This document shows, piece by piece, positions 44,348 to 54,666 of a stretch of 64,000 bases of DNA (positions within the stretch are counted from its first letter, which is position 1; each line of letters begins with the position of its first letter). Position numbers and translations under genes: made by a program. The DNA lies in contig BCIJ01000032.1 of assembly GCA_001599935.1 (NCBI GenBank), positions 134,015 to 198,014 of the forward strand, read 5' to 3'. A model generated the notes under the pieces. That model made no database searches and had not been told where the DNA came from. It saw only the letters and a list, made by a program, of their open reading frames with translations. The stretch is from Holtermannia corniformis (taxonomy: Eukaryota; Basidiomycota; Tremellomycetes; Holtermanniales).

Positions 44348-47300
44348 ATGACGTCCCCTCCCAAGCAGATTGACCTCCCGCCGCGGCCTTCGCCAGCGGC
44401 CATGCTAGATCCCAACGCCGACACGCCATCGCCATCACCTCGACGCGGCCAGGGTGACCGCTCACCGCAACCGGCCGGGGACGTGCCCTATCCCTCGATC
44501 GGTCGCAGCTCGATCCGAAGTCTGGGCATCGGCCATGCAAAAGGCTCCAGTCTCGCAGTGACCCCTGCCGGTCGCAAGCAGTCAGTCTCGTCCACCAGGC
44601 TGCGGAATCGTGCGAGTCGGACGAGCTTCAATTCACCGGCGACCAGGAGGGGGAGCCGGAGCACGGCCCGGAATGTGACAGGTCTGCTTTCACCAGGCTT
44701 GGAGGATACGCCCAAGATCCCGACGCTGGTGCCGGGCATCAGGCCGGCGTACTCTACCCCGCTCCCGGTGCTGCCAATGGTAGTGCTGTGCATTGTGAGT
44801 TGACATGCTCGAGAGGTCTGTGCTGAGGTGTAGGCCATGCTATCCGAGTTTCTCTCGGCAAACGTATCGACGCCGTTCCTACTGCAAATGGTCGAGGGTG
44901 AGCTGTCTGCTTTCGTGTTGCGTGGCTCATCATCGTAGACTTTTTCAAGGCATCTGGCAGGCCATCCAACAGCGAGACCGATGCCGCCGTGGGCCTCTGG
45001 ACAGGTACGCCTTCATGCTGTACATTTGCAGTCTAACTCTGCATAGGCAACCTCGTCTCCGTCTTCTTCATCACCCAGTTTCTCACGTCGCTGCTCTGGA
45101 GTAGTATCGCAGACTGGCACGGTCGGCGTGCAGTCCTCGTCGCGAGTCTTTTGGTGAGTCCAGCGACGCTTCCTTATTCAAGCTAACAAAGTGTAGGGCA
45201 GTGCCATCTGTGGGTCGCTCGCGTATTCCCTGTCAATCAGATCAAGCTAACATCCCAGGCGTGGTCGTGTTCGGGACCTCTGCGTCGGTATGTATGCCAC
45301 GGCGCGCCAATCCCATTGCTGACTGTCGCAGCTCAAAGAGGCCATCTGCATCCGACTCGCCCAAGGCATCTTTGGCGGCGCGATTGGCGTCTTCCGAGGC
45401 AGCATCCGCGATATCACCGGTGTGTAGATTGCGAAAATCATCACTCTGCTGACTCTTACAGACGAGACGAATGCGACGCGAGCCTACGCCGTGCTGGGGT
45501 TCTCATGGGGCATGGGCGGTGTTCTAGGCCCTGTGAGTGGATGATCGTTGTAAGCCTTTGCTGATCATCAGATCATCGGTGGGGTATTCGAGAGCCCTGC
45601 CGTCAACCACCCAGACTCCTTCCTCGGCCGAATTCGTGCGTGCTACTCTCCCTTGACCCAGCTCACACCGCCAGCTCTGTTCATCAAGAACCCCTACTTG
45701 CTCCCGACATCCATCGCCGCCGTCATCCTCGCATTCGGTGCCGTCCTCGCCTGCTTCCTCTCTTGGGACGGCGGTGTCCGCGGCGGCGGCCGCATCACCC
45801 TCCCCGTCGCAGCCGACGAGCCTTTGGACGACCCCATCGAGACGCTGGATTCACCAGCGCCATCGACGATCGGCAAGCAGCCAGGCTATTTCGCTGCCCG
45901 TGTCGCGCGCGATGCCGAAGCGCTCAGCCCGGCCATTGCCGGCTCGGGCCCTGCAGCGCGCAGGGGCAGTACCACGAGCTTTGGCGGTGGCACGGCATAC
46001 GGCTACGGTGGTGTTCGGTCCAAACACCCGACTTTGGCAGCGCAGGCCGCTAGGCGCGTCAGTACCGCCACGGGTCGGCCAGCCGACGAAGACGACGAGC
46101 ATGAAGAGTCGCGTGCGGCAAAGCTAGCAGAGCGCTTCCTCCTCGGTCAGTCTATTGTTCCTTGATGGCCATCAGCTGACAGCAGCAGCAACGGAGGAAA
46201 ACACGTTTAGCATCAACGATCTCTGGGTCTCGGCCGCGATCGCTCAAGAAGCTTCAGTGTTTGAAGACGACGACGAGGACGAGTATTCAGAGGATAACGA
46301 TGAGATTGACAACGACAACGCCGTGGCCGACTCGCCTGCTCCATCGCCACTCCACGCCCCCGCCGCGCGCTCTGCACCTCGCCACGAAAACTCGCCATTG
46401 CTGCACGAACGTTTCCGGGCCGGTCGCGGTCGCCTCGGTTCAAACGGCGTCGAAGCGTACGGCGCCTCGTCGGCACTACCGAATCGAATCGTCTCTGGCC
46501 ATCGATTCTCGACGTCAGCCGCGAGGCGCTTCAGTACCTCTTCCGGTGCGATGCCGGCCATCTTTTCGCACACAGGCTTGTCGACGCCGCCGGCGGTCGC
46601 GGCTGCATACGAGCAAGATCCGTTTGGTGCTCTTGCCTCTCCGACTGCGACTGCGGGCGCAACGGATCCGTTTGCTGCGCCAGGTGGGCTGAGCGCGATC
46701 CAAGAGCGTTCGACGGCGGTCCAGGCGAAGAAGGACGAGGCTGAGAAACCGGCGCTCGGCTGGCGTGCTCTGCCGTTGCTTTTGATCTTGCAGGTGCGCT
46801 GCTTTGGGCTCATCCACGTCACCGGCTCACGCACCGCAGTACGGGATCTTTGCTCTGCACACGACCACACACGACCAACTGTTCCTCTCGTTCCTCGTTA
46901 CGTACGTCGCGTGCTCACTTCAAAGGCGGCGCTGATCCCTCAGACCGTACAAGTCCGGCGGGCTCGGCTTGAACCCGGCTCACTTTTCCTTTTTGATTGC
47001 CGAAATGTGCGCTTTCCAGCTCTACTTTCAGTTCAACCTGTATCCGCGCTTGGGGTGAGTCTGGTTCCGACACTGCCGAAACTGCTGACATGTGTGAACC
47101 AGCCCGCCGCTCGGCCGCTTCAGCCACGTCACAATGTTCCGCCTCGGCTCGGCCCTGTACATCCCAGCATACCTTGCGCTCCCGCTGCTGCACTCGGTCG
47201 CGTCGCCAGACAAGGAGGGCGGCTTTGTCGTCATGGCATGTAGGTCTTTGTGTCAACCATAGCGCGGCGCTGATGTGACCAGTGTTGACGTTGGTGATGT

Positions 47301-47728
47301 GAGTCGCGCACTGCTGCGGGATGGCGCTGATGGAACAGGGCGATCCGCTATTGCGGATCCACTTTTGCATACACATCCGTCATGGTCCTGATTGTGAGTC
47401 TGTCTGTTGACCAACTGGCACATGCTGACATGGGCAGAATGCCAGTAAGTGATTCTTGGCTCTCGCGCCGCTTCTGACGCAACAGTGTCCCCGCCGGCCG
47501 TCGTCGGGATCGCCAACGGTCTTGCGCAAAGCACCGTCTCGTTCTCGCGCTTCTTCGGGCCCGTGCTGGGCGGTGTTGTGCGTCGCCCTCTATCCTGTCG
47601 AGCACAGCTAAGACCCCCAGCTCTGGTCCACGAGCATCAACGGCAACCCCTCGGGCTACGCGATCGGCTTCTACGTCGTTGCCGTCGCATGCGCCGTCCA
47701 AGTCGCGACGTCGTATCTGATCCGCTGA
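44348..47728 (+). CDS. MFS transporter with a very long central cytosolic loop
   Basis: Starts at ATG 44348 (MTSPPKQIDLPPRPSPAAML) with a ~130-residue disordered N-terminus. Membrane parts include LSEFLSANVSTPFLLQMVE, NLVSVFFITQFLTSLLWSSI followed by ADWHGRRAVLVASLL (motif A), RLAQGIFGGAIGVFRGSI and YAVLGFSWGMGGVLGPIIGG. TM6 is SIAAVILAFGAVLACFLSW. A loop of roughly 330 residues follows, Ser/Ala/Asp-rich with an acidic run (EDDDEDEYSEDNDEID). The second half resumes with GWRALPLLLILQYGIFALH and MNVSPPAVVGIANGLAQS, ending ACAVQVATSYLIR at TGA 47726. Resembles the fungal YCR023C/ZIFL-like group; substrate unknown. More than ten small introns. Confidence 0.8.
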
Positions 47729-47770
47729 TGACTAGTGTGCAGTACCGTAACATAGCCCATGTATCATCCC

Positions 47771-49415
47771 TCACGCCGCGAACCGGATCATCCGATCATA
47801 GCCTACACTGACGGATTCCCAGCCTGTCAGAGTCGGAATGACGGCGACGTCGCGCACGACCTGACTGCCTGAGACGCCTGCGACGGGATCGCCGTGCACT
47901 TTGAGTCTTGAGCGGACTTGTCCGCTGAGGGAGACGAGCTGCAGGTGGCCTGTCGGCGTCGTTGTGCTACGAGCTGCGTCAGTGCAATCGGGAAGAGTCA
48001 TGCGGATGCAGCTCACACGAAGCCCGTCCCATCTGGGACCCAAGCCATTCTAGGGAGTACAAAATTGTCCGTCATCGTACCTGGGTGGGTATCAGCGCAA
48101 GCCAAAGCATGAGACCAAGACGAACCGGTCCAAAGACACGCCAATCGTTCCGTCTGAACGTCAGCGCTGGCTCAACTTGGACGATTGAACCGACCTCGTG
48201 CGGCTCGATCCCAAAGAGCAGAACCCTTTCGCCTCCTCCGCCCTGATGATCTCCGCTCTGGCACGCCACGATCCGGCCCGAAGGGTGTAGAGCCATATTC
48301 AGGATGGCAAAGCTGAGATGCGTGTCCATCGGGTGCGGGTTAAAGTTCTTCTTGAGTGTCTCGAACGCGCCGCTCGTGAGGTTGATATAGTACAGATAGT
48401 GCTCTGCGCGGAGCGTGTAGATAAGATACGTTGATTGCGGGTGGAACAGGATGGCTTCGGGGTTACTGGATGTTTGGGACTGGTGGATCTGCGTGTAGCG
48501 TAGGGATGCGGGTTGGCCGAGTTCGGGCAGCTCGTCGTCGTCGAGGTCCGTAGTGTCTTGTTCTGGACTGTGTGTGGACGCGGGCGAGGCCTCGTACAGG
48601 GTCACGGTGCGATCATACGACGCCAGAGCGACAAAGCGCCCATCGGGCGAAAAGGCGACTCGGACGACAAACTTGGATAGCTTGAACGTCTGGAGCGCTT
48701 GCTGCGTGATGACATCTGTGAGGACTGCTCTGTCGATCCGACGAGTCAGTGCCGGGCCATGATTGAGAATCGACCTACGTGCCGTCCATCGACCCAGTGA
48801 GCAGATAGCGCGGCTGCGTCGGGTGAAAGGCAAACGAGAGGATGGCAGCCTTGTGCGGTGTGAAGATCTTGTTGACCTGTAGACGATCAGCTGTAGACTC
48901 TGGCCAGGTGGTGACGACCAACCTCGCCAGAGGCATAGTCGAGGATCTTGAGCGACTTGTCGACAGAGGTCACGACGATACTCTTTGTCAATCCCGACAC
49001 GTAGCTGTCCCTCAGCTTGAATCCGAGCTCTCGCACGCAGCACACACCTCGCCGAGACCGTATCAAACTCGCGCCTTGGGACATGGACCACATCGACGGC
49101 CAGCAAGTTGGCGGCCGACACGCCCTCGATCGAGCGCTCGATGTGTTCAAGCCGGACGTCGGGTCCCAACCCAGTCGTTGCGAGCTCCTGTAGTGTCTGG
49201 CCTAGCTTGCCAGCGTGTGCATCAGCGAGAGCCGTTGCCTGCAGCTGCGCGGCCAGCTCTCGGCTCTTGTAGTCTTCGACGACGGTCCGGAGGTCGGGGA
49301 CGGCGAGGTCGAGTGGATCGGGTGGGCCGACGTTGCTCGCGTTTAAGAACGATGCGAGCGCAGCTGGGTAGTTTGTGTACAGGTAGGCTGCGATCAGCTC
49401 TGGCAGACTGGCCAT
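47771..49415 (-). CDS. LisH-containing WD40-repeat protein
   Basis: Starts at ATG 49415 with a LisH motif, MASLPELIAAYLYTNYPAAL. Then a helical linker, AHAGKLGQTLQELATTGLGP. WD repeats follow: SIVVTSVDKSLKILDYASGE, ILSFAFHPTQPRYLLTGSMD, FVVRVAFSPDGRFVALASYD, RTVTLYEAS and LNMALHPSGRIVACQSGDHQ. It ends with VSVGYDRMIRFAA at TGA 47771. LisH-WD40 proteins dimerise and scaffold complexes, but the specific orthologue is not clear. Convergent with the MFS gene (42 bp between stops) and only 70 bp downstream of the next minus-strand gene. Confidence 0.75.
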
Positions 49416-49485
49416 GGTGTTTATCAACCCGTCGCAGTCTAGTGGACGACCAACAAGACTCGGTGCATGGGCTATCGAGCGCAGA

Positions 49486-51726
49486 CTACCAAACAGAGGT
49501 CCCCGGTTTGCGCAAGCTAAAGAACCGGTACGGCTTGTGCGCCTCGTTCTCTTGCCCCTGCTCTGGCTCGGTGCCAACCGTGAGCATGGGCTCCCTCCAG
49601 AGATCCGGGGTGGAACTGGTCGCGAGCTCAAAGCTGCTCGCTCTCGGCTGCGACGGTTCCGGCACGAGTTGTTCACTCGACCGATTCACGCCCGCCCATC
49701 GGTGTTTACTGATCGGACCCCAGCGGAGCACCTTTTTCTCAGACGCAGACGGTGTAAACGGCGATGGCTTGTACGGCCCTCCACCGGCCGTCGCGCCGAG
49801 CGTCTCGCTCGACCCGGTCGCCGACGGGTGGTGGAACGCTGGGATCGGGGGTGCAACGGGCCGCTTTGTGAACCAGGTTCGAGCTGTGGGAGCTTTAGGC
49901 AGAGCGTCTTGGTCCGCGTCGTCACTGTCCGACGCACTCGCGTCGTCATCTTCAAGCCCGTGCTCGGCCTCGACAGGCGTCGCGTCGCCCTCGAGCGAGC
50001 GAAAGAGACCCTGGGGAATCAGATCGGTCGCAGTAAACGAGGAACTGATCGTGCCCGTCGGTGAGCCCGGCTGGTGAGCCGTGGCCGGTCCAAAGTCTTC
50101 AAACCCACTGACGTCGGCTGTCAGTCTGCCGAGCGAAGCGCTAGTCAACTGCTCGAGCTCGTTGCGAGGGTAGCGATAGTCGAACGTATCCGGGACGTAG
50201 GCTGCGGCCGCCTGATTGCCCCACTGCAACGACGGGTGGAGTTGGGATTGGCCGAGCGCCGTCTCGTCGGCAAGGAAGAGCTTGCGCGCTTGCTCGCCAT
50301 ACTCCAACACGGCTTTGAGCTTCTCCTCGGCCTCTTTGACTCGAACCGAGAGCTCGTCGTTGGCGCCGTCCAACCTGCCAACGTCCCTGTCCAACCCGGC
50401 CAGCTCGCCATGCTTGTCCTGTATCAACCTGCCGACATCCTCGCGATGGCGTCCCAACTCGTCTCGGAGCACGCCAACGCCCTTGTCGGCCTTTCCCATC
50501 CTTTCCCGCATCCGACCCATGTCAGCCTGATAGCCTCGGATCCTAGCCCAAACGGCATCCCTCGCGTGTTCGGCCGCCTTGAGCCGTTTCTCACTCTCGC
50601 GCTTGACGGCTTCGGCCGCGCGCTTTTGCTCTTCAAGACCTTTGGTCTTGGTCTTGAGCTCTGCGCGCTCGAGATCGTCTTCTTTGCGCCGGGAACGGAG
50701 GTCGTCGACTTGGGATTGGAGGTGGTCGTGCGAGTGGGAGAGGGAATCGTTCAGTGTGCTAAGCTGCGTCCGGAGGTCGTTGACGACTGCTTGGGCGGAC
50801 GAGAGGTCGTGCGTGAGGGATGTGAGCAGTGGCGAGGTCGGTGGTGGTGTAGGTTCAATCAGAGGCGTTGGCGATGGGACAGGGACAGGTAGTGGGATCG
50901 TTGGTCGTTCGGGTGTTTGCGGGGCCACGATGCCATTGGCGACCGTGTCATCGCGCGAGTGCTTGATCTTGCCATGCAAGCGCGCTGTCACTCAGCCTCG
51001 TCTAGGTTCTGCCGAGGCCACTCACCACTCGGATCCTCGGCCGCACTGACAGCCTTGAGATCGAGCACGCCCGGGGCAAGCGCCCTGTCGACCCTCATCG
51101 GCATCCACCACCCGACCAGTGCCTCTGCCCAAGCCGGGACCTCGGCCACGGCCCACCAACTGCCCAAACAGCCAAAGTGGACGGTAGCCGTTCCAACACT
51201 ACGCATCCGATCCTTCTTCTTGCCACCGCCAGCTCCGAGCTTGCTAACGGGCTGTGCGAGCGGCGCAGGCGCATGAGCAGCGAGGACCAGAGTGAACATG
51301 TAGCCGTTGACAAGATGATACGGTGGTGTCCGAAGAGAGATCGCGACGTGGTTTGCGAACCGGAACGGTGTAGGTGTCGCCAAGGCGAGTGGGATCGATG
51401 GATCCTCATCATCCGTTGAACAGTGTAGCGAGTCGTCGTCTGCATGCAAGTCTGCCAAATGTCGCCTAAACGACCGTTCGGTCAAGTGCGATCGAAAGCT
51501 CGCGTCGTTTGGGTTTGAAAGAACGGCTGGATTGGCATGAGCGTTGGGGAGCGACCACCTGGGGATCCGACGAACCGATCAAGACCAACAACAAGGCGAC
51601 GACGGCCCAGAACGCCAAGCGGTGCCAATCCCACGCCAGCTCGGGCGGGACGTAGACTGGCTCGGTCGCGAGCGCGAGAGCACCAAAGCACCTTTGCCAA
51701 AGCCACGGCGCGACCAGACCCGGCAT
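49486..51726 (-). CDS. N-terminally membrane-anchored coiled-coil protein of unknown function
   Basis: Starts at ATG 51726 (MPGLVAPWLWQRCFGALALA). It has one membrane segment, HRLAFWAVVALLLVLI, interrupted at its end by a 49-nt intron at 51527-51575 with the rare donor GTTCGT. Exon 2 reads VLSNPNDASFRSHLTERSFR and RYHLVNGYMFTLVLAAHAP-like sequence. After an intron near 51028 comes a long coiled coil (SSAQAVVNDLRTQLSTLNDS; EQKRAAEAVKRESEKRLKAA; RHREDVGRLIQDKHGELAGL). The C-terminal ~180 residues are disordered, with acidic DDDASASDSDDADQD, ending FFSLRKPGTSVW. About 690 residues. It could be an ER or nuclear-envelope tether; no family recognised. Confidence 0.65.
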
Positions 51727-52022
51727 GGTGCGAGCTACCGTGACAACGTCAGCCACCCGTGATCCGTTTTCGCCGGGGAAAAGGGCAGATCGGGGTACGC
51801 ACAGTGCCGTGGGCTGTTCTGCCAGTGGACAGTGAGCACTGGACGCTGCGACGGTGCCCAAAAGATCGCTTCGTCTGCTTGTTTGCTCCGTCTCGCCGTC
51901 TTCGCGGTTCATTCGGCCAAAACTGAGAGAATTCTGGTCCAACAGCAGATTTCATCAAAGATTAGGGGGTTAAACACGGCAATTTTCAGCAGAATCGGTA
52001 GATTTCGGAACGCTCGAGCTCG

Positions 52023-54131
52023 CTACGGGAGCGAGAGCACCGTGTGGAGAAAGTTGTCGTAGCTCATGGTCACTGCGCGCCCTCAGTCATGCACAATCTC
52101 TGGCAGGGACTCACCATGGCCAGCGTTCTGGATATCGAGCCGGCGGAACGTGTCGGTCATCTGCTTGATCACGACGCACTGGGCCAATCAGCACGGCACG
52201 AGGGCAGCGGCTAGACGGACGCTAGTCACAAACTTGTCAAACGTGATCCCGTTCGGGCGGTAGCCAGGCAGGGGACCGGCAAAGCCAGAGTGCGCCGGGT
52301 GGACGTTCTTGAGATCTGCTGGGGTCAGCGCGCGCGTGGCCGGGTGCGAGACCAGCGGACCGTATTTGCGCTCGAGCATGAGGATCAACTGGGGGCTGAT
52401 CGGGTAGCCAAACTGTGGCGTGTCAGCCGGTGGTTGCAAAGACGCAATGGACCGACCTGGCGCAGAGCATTGTCAAACTCGCCAGCGTCAATCGACCCGC
52501 TGTTGTCCCGGTCAAAGTACTAGAGCGCTCAGCATGTGCCCAGCAGACAGCCACAGGGCCCACCTTGAAGCAGCCTGTGGACATCAGCCGCGTTTAGTGA
52601 TAAGCAAAACGGCAGACGTACGAGACCAATCGCCAACATAGTTGAACAGTTGCGCAAACTCGTCCTAGATCCCAACATGTCAGCCCACGCCACGGCGGCG
52701 TCAGCAAAGCTCACGTAGACAATGGTCCCACTGCGGTCCTTGTCAAACATGGACATCAACAGCTTGACAGTGCTGTAGCTGTCAGCTCTGTACTCATCCT
52801 TGACGCATAGGACTTGGACTGACTCGAGGCTGAACGACGACCAGTCGCCGTTCACGAGCGCTTTCTGGAGCTATAGCGACGTCAGTCCCGGTCAGCGTGT
52901 TGTCGTGGCCTGGGCGACGTACCTCTTGCGGCGAGATCTCACCAGAACCATCGGCGTCGACGGCGATGAACCAGTCTGAGCGCAGTGTCAGTGAACATAC
53001 TCGTGGCAGCAGACGTGATATCACTAAAGAGGCAGAAGAACTGCAGACGCGACAAAGCTCACTAGGGTGAACGAGCTCAAGATGACGGATTCGCTGGGCG
53101 GAACAGGTTCTCCACGTAGCGTCCCTCATCGCCCGACAGTCCTGCAGACATTCAAGAGTCGGTCTGCTCGATCTGGGCTTCGCGCACCGCACCGGGCGCT
53201 TCCAGGAATGAACGAGCTCTACTGATAGACGAGATCGCAGTGTCGCCGTACCACATCCTTCATCCTGACCATGCACAAGCAGATAATCTAGGCGAGTTGC
53301 CAGACTCTCGCCAAAGTTGATACTCTCGCCAGGCTGACTTGTCAATGCAGCTTCTGACATGACGTAGCACAGGCGACTAGGGCAGACGACGATGCCCGAG
53401 ATAACAGTGAAGCCGGTGACCGGGTTCGCCGCGCTGCGTGCCACGTCGTCTGCAAGCTATCCGTTTACTCGTACACTGCCTCAACCGATCCGAGACTCTG
53501 AACAACAGAAGCTCACGACGAGTGCTGCGTCTGGAGACGGAGGATGCAGCATATAGCACAGCACCGGTTATCGCAGAGCGCTGATCCGTGTAGCCGGCCT
53601 TGATCTAACGGCCAAGCCAGGCCAGGCTACGGAGATCCGAGGCTGTTCAAACGATCAACTGTCCGAGTCGTCCAATCTAGCCTGGGTGCGGCATGTACCC
53701 AGCGAGCTGTCGTCCCGAAGCTCGCAGCAGAGCCCGACGCCCACCCCCGCCGCGCACGCTGCACGGCCAAAGGACGCCCACCCCCTATCCGCAGCCGGCC
53801 ATCATCTGTTACCGCAACACGCCATGACCCAGCCGTACTCACTCCAGTAGTTCATATCAGCGCCCGGCGGTGGCCCAGTGTTCCTGTTCCAGACCTTTCT
53901 GCCGCCAAACCCAGCCGGCGGGCCAGCGTAGCCTGGTCCGCCGTAGCCGGGCCCACCGCCGCCGTACGATCCATACGGCTGCTGCTGCTGTTGGTGGCCG
54001 TTATACTGCGGTCCAGCATTGTGCGTGTAAGCGCCCTGTTGCTGGTGCTGGTACCCGTTCCCGTTCGCGGGCGCGTACGGTGGCTGCTGGTGCTGGTTGT
54101 AGCCTTGAGAGTAGCCTGCGCCGTACGACAT
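52023..54131 (-). CDS. Penta-EF-hand calcium-binding protein (ALG-2/peflin type)
   Basis: Exon 1 (54131-53843) encodes a Gly/Tyr/Gln/Pro-rich N-terminus, MSYGAGYSQGYNQHQQPPYA, ending GPPPGADMNYW. After an 867-nt intron, EF1 starts NWFIAVDADGSGEISPQE. Then come LQKALVNGDWSSFSLESV, EF2 or EF3 as LLMSMFDKDRSGTIV and DEFAQLFNYVGDWS, and YFDRDNSGSIDAGEFDNALR. A helix FGYPISPQLILMLERKYGP follows, then GITFDKFV and VVIKQMTDTFRRLDIQNAGH. It ends with the hydrophobic EF5 dimerisation segment MSYDNFLHTVLSLP. Calcium-dependent adaptor, linked in fungi to ESCRT/Rim-type or membrane-repair functions. At least seven introns. Confidence 0.88.
52976..53842 (-). other. Unusually long first intron (867 nt) of the penta-EF-hand gene
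   Basis: Donor GTGAGTAC at 53842 and acceptor GCGCTCAG at 52976 join Asn across codons to give NYWNWFIAVDADGSGE, the expected family junction. Most introns placed in this window are 43-65 nt. No RNA gene or recognisable transposon is seen inside. An in-frame open stretch upstream of the acceptor is probably chance. Confidence 0.75.
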
Positions 54132-54666
54132 TGTGCTGTGCGAGCAGAGTCAGTAGTGGATGACAAGACGAGCCGTGTGCAGGCTTTATCGCTCCCGAGG
54201 GAGACGGTGCGGATGCTGCTGGCGATGCGGTGCGGGCCGCGGCGGTGCTTGGCTGGGCGCTGGGGCCCCACTGCCACAATAGTTACTCTTGGTGACCGGT
54301 GACCGCAGCGCTGTGTACCGAATCGACTGTGCTTGGATAGTGAGAGCGATAGAGCAGCTACTCTATCCAGAGAAGCCTCGGAGCAAAGAGCCCAACACTG
54401 TTGGGTTATGGCGCTCTGTTGGCGCTCTGGTGATTCAACACCACGTCTAGCAATACTCACGCACGTCGCTACCACGAGAAACGGCTTGGACCAATCATAT
54501 CGCTTGAATCGCGTCCAAATTCTATGATGGGTGCCACACGCACGCCGCCAATGAGATCGCGTGGTCTCTTTCATGTGATAGGGGTCTTGGTAGTAATCTT
54601 CGAATCGCCAACTACGCCGATTCAGCTTGAACCGTCGTCCCAGTCGAGGCCGAGGTTGTAGATAGC
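54132..54666. promoter_or_regulatory. Divergent intergenic region, penta-EF-hand / PPR genes
   Basis: About 535 bp holding two divergent promoters. I see no supported ORF, RNA gene or strong motif. Confidence 0.4.

Noticed and set aside
48842..50077. A 411-codon plus-strand open frame
   Set aside because: It lies antisense to the LisH-WD40 and coiled-coil genes, whose minus-strand frames carry recognisable motifs. It is an antisense shadow in GC-rich coding sequence.
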